A DNA stretch of 64,000 nucleotides from Corynebacterium senegalense (GTDB taxonomy: Bacteria; Actinomycetota; Actinomycetes; Mycobacteriales; Mycobacteriaceae). The notes beneath the pieces are model-generated. The model saw only the letters and a list, made by a program, of their open reading frames with translations, searched no databases and was not told the DNA's origin. Of this stretch, positions 61,844 to 64,000 are shown one piece after another. Each line of letters opens with the position of its first letter. Position 1 is the first letter of the stretch. The stretch spans positions 2,027,940-2,091,939 of the forward strand of contig NZ_LS990887.1 of NCBI RefSeq assembly GCF_900411315.1, read 5' to 3'. The translations under genes and the position numbers were made by a program.

Positions 61844-61853
61844 GCCCCACACC

Positions 61854-62252
61854 TTAGTCCCGGGTTCGGATGCCGTTCTGCTCGGCGTACTCGTCGGCGG
61901 TGAGCAGCGGGCCGACCTCAGAGACCTCCACCTCGAACAGCCAGCCCTCGCCGTAGGGGTCGTTGTTGATCAGCTCGAAGTTGCCGTCGATCCCCTCGTT
62001 GACGGCGGTGACGGTCCCGGTGACCGGGGCGTAGAGGTCGGAGACGGACTTGGTGGACTCGACCTCGCCGCAGGTCTCGCCCGCGGTGACCTCGTCACCC
62101 ACCTGCGGCAGCTCCGCGAAGACGACCTCGCCGAGGCGGTCGGCGGCCACGTCGGTGATGCCCACGCGGACCTTTGCCCCCACGGCAGCGTCCGGGGTGG
62201 AGTTGATCCACTCGTGGTCCTCTGAGTAGTAGTAATCCTGCTGCAGTGCCAT
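61854..62252 (-). CDS. gcvH: Glycine cleavage system H protein
   Basis: A 132-residue lipoyl carrier protein. The lipoylated Lys is K68 in [15 protein letters not shown], the classical hairpin. It carries the aminomethyl group from GcvP to GcvT. It begins 2 nt after gcvT and is followed by lipB and lipA, which attach and build its cofactor. Confidence 0.96.
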   Translation of the reverse strand: MALQQDYYYSEDHEWINSTPDAAVGAKVRVGITDVAADRLGEVVFAELPQVGDEVTAGETCGEVESTKSVSDLYAPVTGTVTAVNEGIDGNFELINNDPYGEGWLFEVEVSEVGPLLTADEYAEQNGIRTRD

Positions 62253-62254
62253 GG

Positions 62255-63322
62255 CTAGGCGTCCTTTCGTTTGTAGAAGGGGGTCTCACTGATAGTAAAC
62301 GGATAACGGCGTCCGCGGATGTCGATTTCCACGGCCGTGCCGACCTCGGCGTGCGCCGGGTCGAGGTGCGCCAGCGCCACCGGGTGGCCCAGGGTGGGGG
62401 AGGGCTGGCCGGAGGTGACCACGCCGATCTTCTCCTCGCCCAGGTAGACCTCCGCGCCCTCGCGGGCGGCGCGGCGCTGCTCCGAGGTCAGCCCGGCGAT
62501 GACCACCGAGGGCTCGCGCCCGGCCAGGGCGGCCTTGCCCACGAAGTCCGCATCCTTCTTCGCGAAGGCCCGGCCCATCCCGGCCTCGACGGGGGTGATC
62601 TCCGCGCTCAGCTCGTGGCCGTAGAGCGGCATCGAGGCCTCGAGGCGCAGGGAGTCGCGGGCGGCCAGGCCGCACGGGGTGCCGGAGCCGATGACGGCCT
62701 CCCACACCTTCGGGGTGTCGGCGAAGCTGGCGAAGAGCTCGAAGCCGTCCTCGCCGGTGTAGCCGGTGCGGGCGACGACGACGTCGATGGAGCCGAGCTT
62801 CATCTCCGCCGCGGAGTAGTAGGGGAGGTCGCCGGGGGTGCCGTCGAGAAGCGGTGCGATGACCTCGAGCGAGCGCGGGCCCTGCACCGCGACGAGGCCG
62901 ATTTCCTCGCTGCGGTTGCGCAGCTCGGCGTCGAAGCCCTCGGCGCGGGCCTGGAAGGCGGCCCACACCGTGGCGGTGTTCGCTGCGTTGGGGACCACGA
63001 GGAAGCGGTCCTCGGAGAGGCGGTAGGTGATGAGGTCGTCGAGGATGCCGCCGTTGTCGTCGACGATCATCGAGTACTTCGCCTTGCCCACCTTCAGGTT
63101 GGAGATGGAGGAGATGAGCGCGTAGTCGAGGAAGGCGCCCGCCTCGGGGCCGGTGACCTCGATCTCGCCCATGTGGGACAGGTCGAAGATGCCCACGTCC
63201 TCGCGCACGGCGCGGTGCTCCTCGAGCTCCGAGCCGTACTTCAGGGGCATGGTCCAGCCGCCGAAATCGGTGAACGAGGCGCCGAGGACCTCGTGCGCGG
63301 CCTTCAGGGGTGATTCGGGCAT
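62255..63322 (-). CDS. gcvT: Aminomethyltransferase (glycine cleavage T protein)
   Basis: A 355-residue tetrahydrofolate-dependent enzyme releasing ammonia and making 5,10-methylene-THF from the H-bound intermediate. Motifs are FGGWTMPLKYGS and DLSHMGEIEVTG near the N terminus, TGYTGEDGFELF mid-protein, and GMGRAF plus a C-terminal beta-barrel domain. It starts 10 nt after gcvP. Confidence 0.95.
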   Translation of the reverse strand: MPESPLKAAHEVLGASFTDFGGWTMPLKYGSELEEHRAVREDVGIFDLSHMGEIEVTGPEAGAFLDYALISSISNLKVGKAKYSMIVDDNGGILDDLITYRLSEDRFLVVPNAANTATVWAAFQARAEGFDAELRNRSEEIGLVAVQGPRSLEVIAPLLDGTPGDLPYYSAAEMKLGSIDVVVARTGYTGEDGFELFASFADTPKVWEAVIGSGTPCGLAARDSLRLEASMPLYGHELSAEITPVEAGMGRAFAKKDADFVGKAALAGREPSVVIAGLTSEQRRAAREGAEVYLGEEKIGVVTSGQPSPTLGHPVALAHLDPAHAEVGTAVEIDIRGRRYPFTISETPFYKRKDA

Positions 63323-63332
63323 GTGGTGTCCT

Positions 63333-64000
63333 TTACTTCTTGTTCTCTTCGGTCACGGTCACGTCGACTTCCTCGACGGCCTCGGGCTCCATGTCGAAGG
63401 CCTCCGGGGGCGGGCAGGAGCAGACCAGGTTGCGGTCGCCGTAGGCCTCGTCGATCCGGCGCACCGGCGGGAAGTACTTGTGGTGGATCAGCCCGTCGAC
63501 CGGGTAGGCGGCCTGCTCGCGGCTGAACTCGTAGGGCCACTCGGAGCGGGTGACGCTGTAGGCGGTGAAGGGGGCGTTGTGGACGACGGACTTCTCGTAC
63601 TCGATCTTCCCGTCGGCGATCTCCTGCGCCTCCGCGCGGATGGAGCGCATCGCCTCGACGAAGCGCTTGAGCTCGGCGAGGTCTTCCGACTCGGTCGGCT
63701 CCACCATGAGGGTGCCGGCCACGGGGAAGGCGAGGGTGGGGGCGTGGAAGCCGTAGTCGACGAGGCGCTTGGCGACGTCCGTCGCCGTCACCCCCGACTC
63801 CTTCGCGATGCCGTTCAGATCGAAGATGCACTCGTGGCCGACCAGGCCGTTCTCTCCGGTGTAGAGCACGGGGAAGGAGTCGCCCAGCTCGCGGGCCAGG
63901 TAGTTGGCGCCGAGCACGGCGTGCTCGGTGGCGGCCTTGAGCCCGGCGGCGCCGCTCATGGCGATGTACGCCCAGGAGATCGGCAACACACCGGCGGAGC
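63333..64000 (-). CDS. gcvP: Glycine dehydrogenase (P protein), C-terminal part, runs off the window
   Basis: The last about 222 residues of the PLP-dependent decarboxylase that opens glycine cleavage. The visible part includes AYIAMSGAAGLKAATEHAVLGANYL, GHECIFDL and the conserved C-terminal APHT-like segment here HNAPFTAYSVTRSEWPYEFSREQAAYP, then KYFPPVRRIDEAYGDRNLVC. The PLP Lys lies outside the window. A 30-residue acidic tail (EAVEEVDVTVTEENKK) extends the usual end. It heads the gcvP-gcvT-gcvH-lipB-lipA run; promoter or riboswitch sequences would lie beyond position 64000. Confidence 0.94.
   Translation of the reverse strand, partial: SAGVLPISWAYIAMSGAAGLKAATEHAVLGANYLARELGDSFPVLYTGENGLVGHECIFDLNGIAKESGVTATDVAKRLVDYGFHAPTLAFPVAGTLMVEPTESEDLAELKRFVEAMRSIRAEAQEIADGKIEYEKSVVHNAPFTAYSVTRSEWPYEFSREQAAYPVDGLIHHKYFPPVRRIDEAYGDRNLVCSCPPPEAFDMEPEAVEEVDVTVTEENKK

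Noticed and set aside
62253-63332. Glycine riboswitch near the gcv genes
   Set aside because: Gaps between gcvP, gcvT and gcvH are only 10 and 2 nt; a riboswitch, if any, would lie upstream of gcvP outside the window.

Overview
The window reads as chromosomal DNA of a high-G+C actinobacterium, most probably a Corynebacterium. Three things support this. First, an AceE-type pyruvate dehydrogenase, DUF3052, SURF1, a fused RNase H/phosphatase, rnpB, glnA2-glnE, thrC, an iron-regulated FecBCD set and glnA-RDD-DUF4191-lipA-lipB lie in an order close to that of known corynebacteria. Second, there is a textbook DtxR box. Third, many genes have a TANNNT -10 hexamer only 6-8 nt before the start codon, the leaderless arrangement common in this genus.

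Layout. 1-4760 is visibly lower in G+C. It carries a RloC-like ATPase/anticodon-nuclease candidate (463-2904) followed by about 1.9 kb of weakly coding or decayed sequence, and looks like a small acquired defence island. 4885-13525 holds accessory metabolism and transport: an ornithine cyclodeaminase-family protein, an AbgT transporter, DUF4230, a TRIC channel, a serine hydrolase, an MFS transporter plus nucleoside hydrolase pair (uriT-uriH-like) and a YdcZ transporter. A second lower-G+C gene, a LEM-3-like GIY-YIG nuclease, sits at 13641-14663. 14921-21051 has a succinate-semialdehyde dehydrogenase, a lipoprotein gamma-glutamyltransferase, a free-standing acyl carrier protein divergent from an alpha/beta hydrolase, and a DUF559-like protein. 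21061-34673 is conserved core: aceE, DUF3052, tRNA-Val, SURF1, LMW-PTP, Nif3, zinc ribbon, RNase H/phosphatase, rnpB, an RNB nuclease, a galactokinase-like protein and CYTH-CHAD.

34810-53919 combines nitrogen control (glnA2-glnE, and glnA, the adenylylatable enzyme) with thrC, a membrane-anchored trypsin-like protease, Nudix, GH25 lysozyme, a GntR/DUF1648 pair under a palindromic operator, and the DtxR-box siderophore uptake locus. 54007-59903 is a lipid module (MaoC hydratase, long FabG4-type reductase, thiolase, acyl-CoA oxidase-like protein) that resembles the mycobacterial htdX-fabG4-fadA2 locus and is inserted between DUF4191 and lipA. The right edge is a minus-strand run gcvP-gcvT-gcvH-lipB-lipA: glycine cleavage together with the lipoate synthesis that its H protein needs.

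Across these genes, on both strands and in every reading frame, I found an over-represented non-palindromic word, GTCGNNAAGC (42 copies by eye, about one per 1.4 kb, usually inside GGCGTCGANAAGC). No annotated feature explains it, and it is the most unusual signal in the window. Its density and strand-neutral spread resemble DNA-uptake or methylation-type signals.
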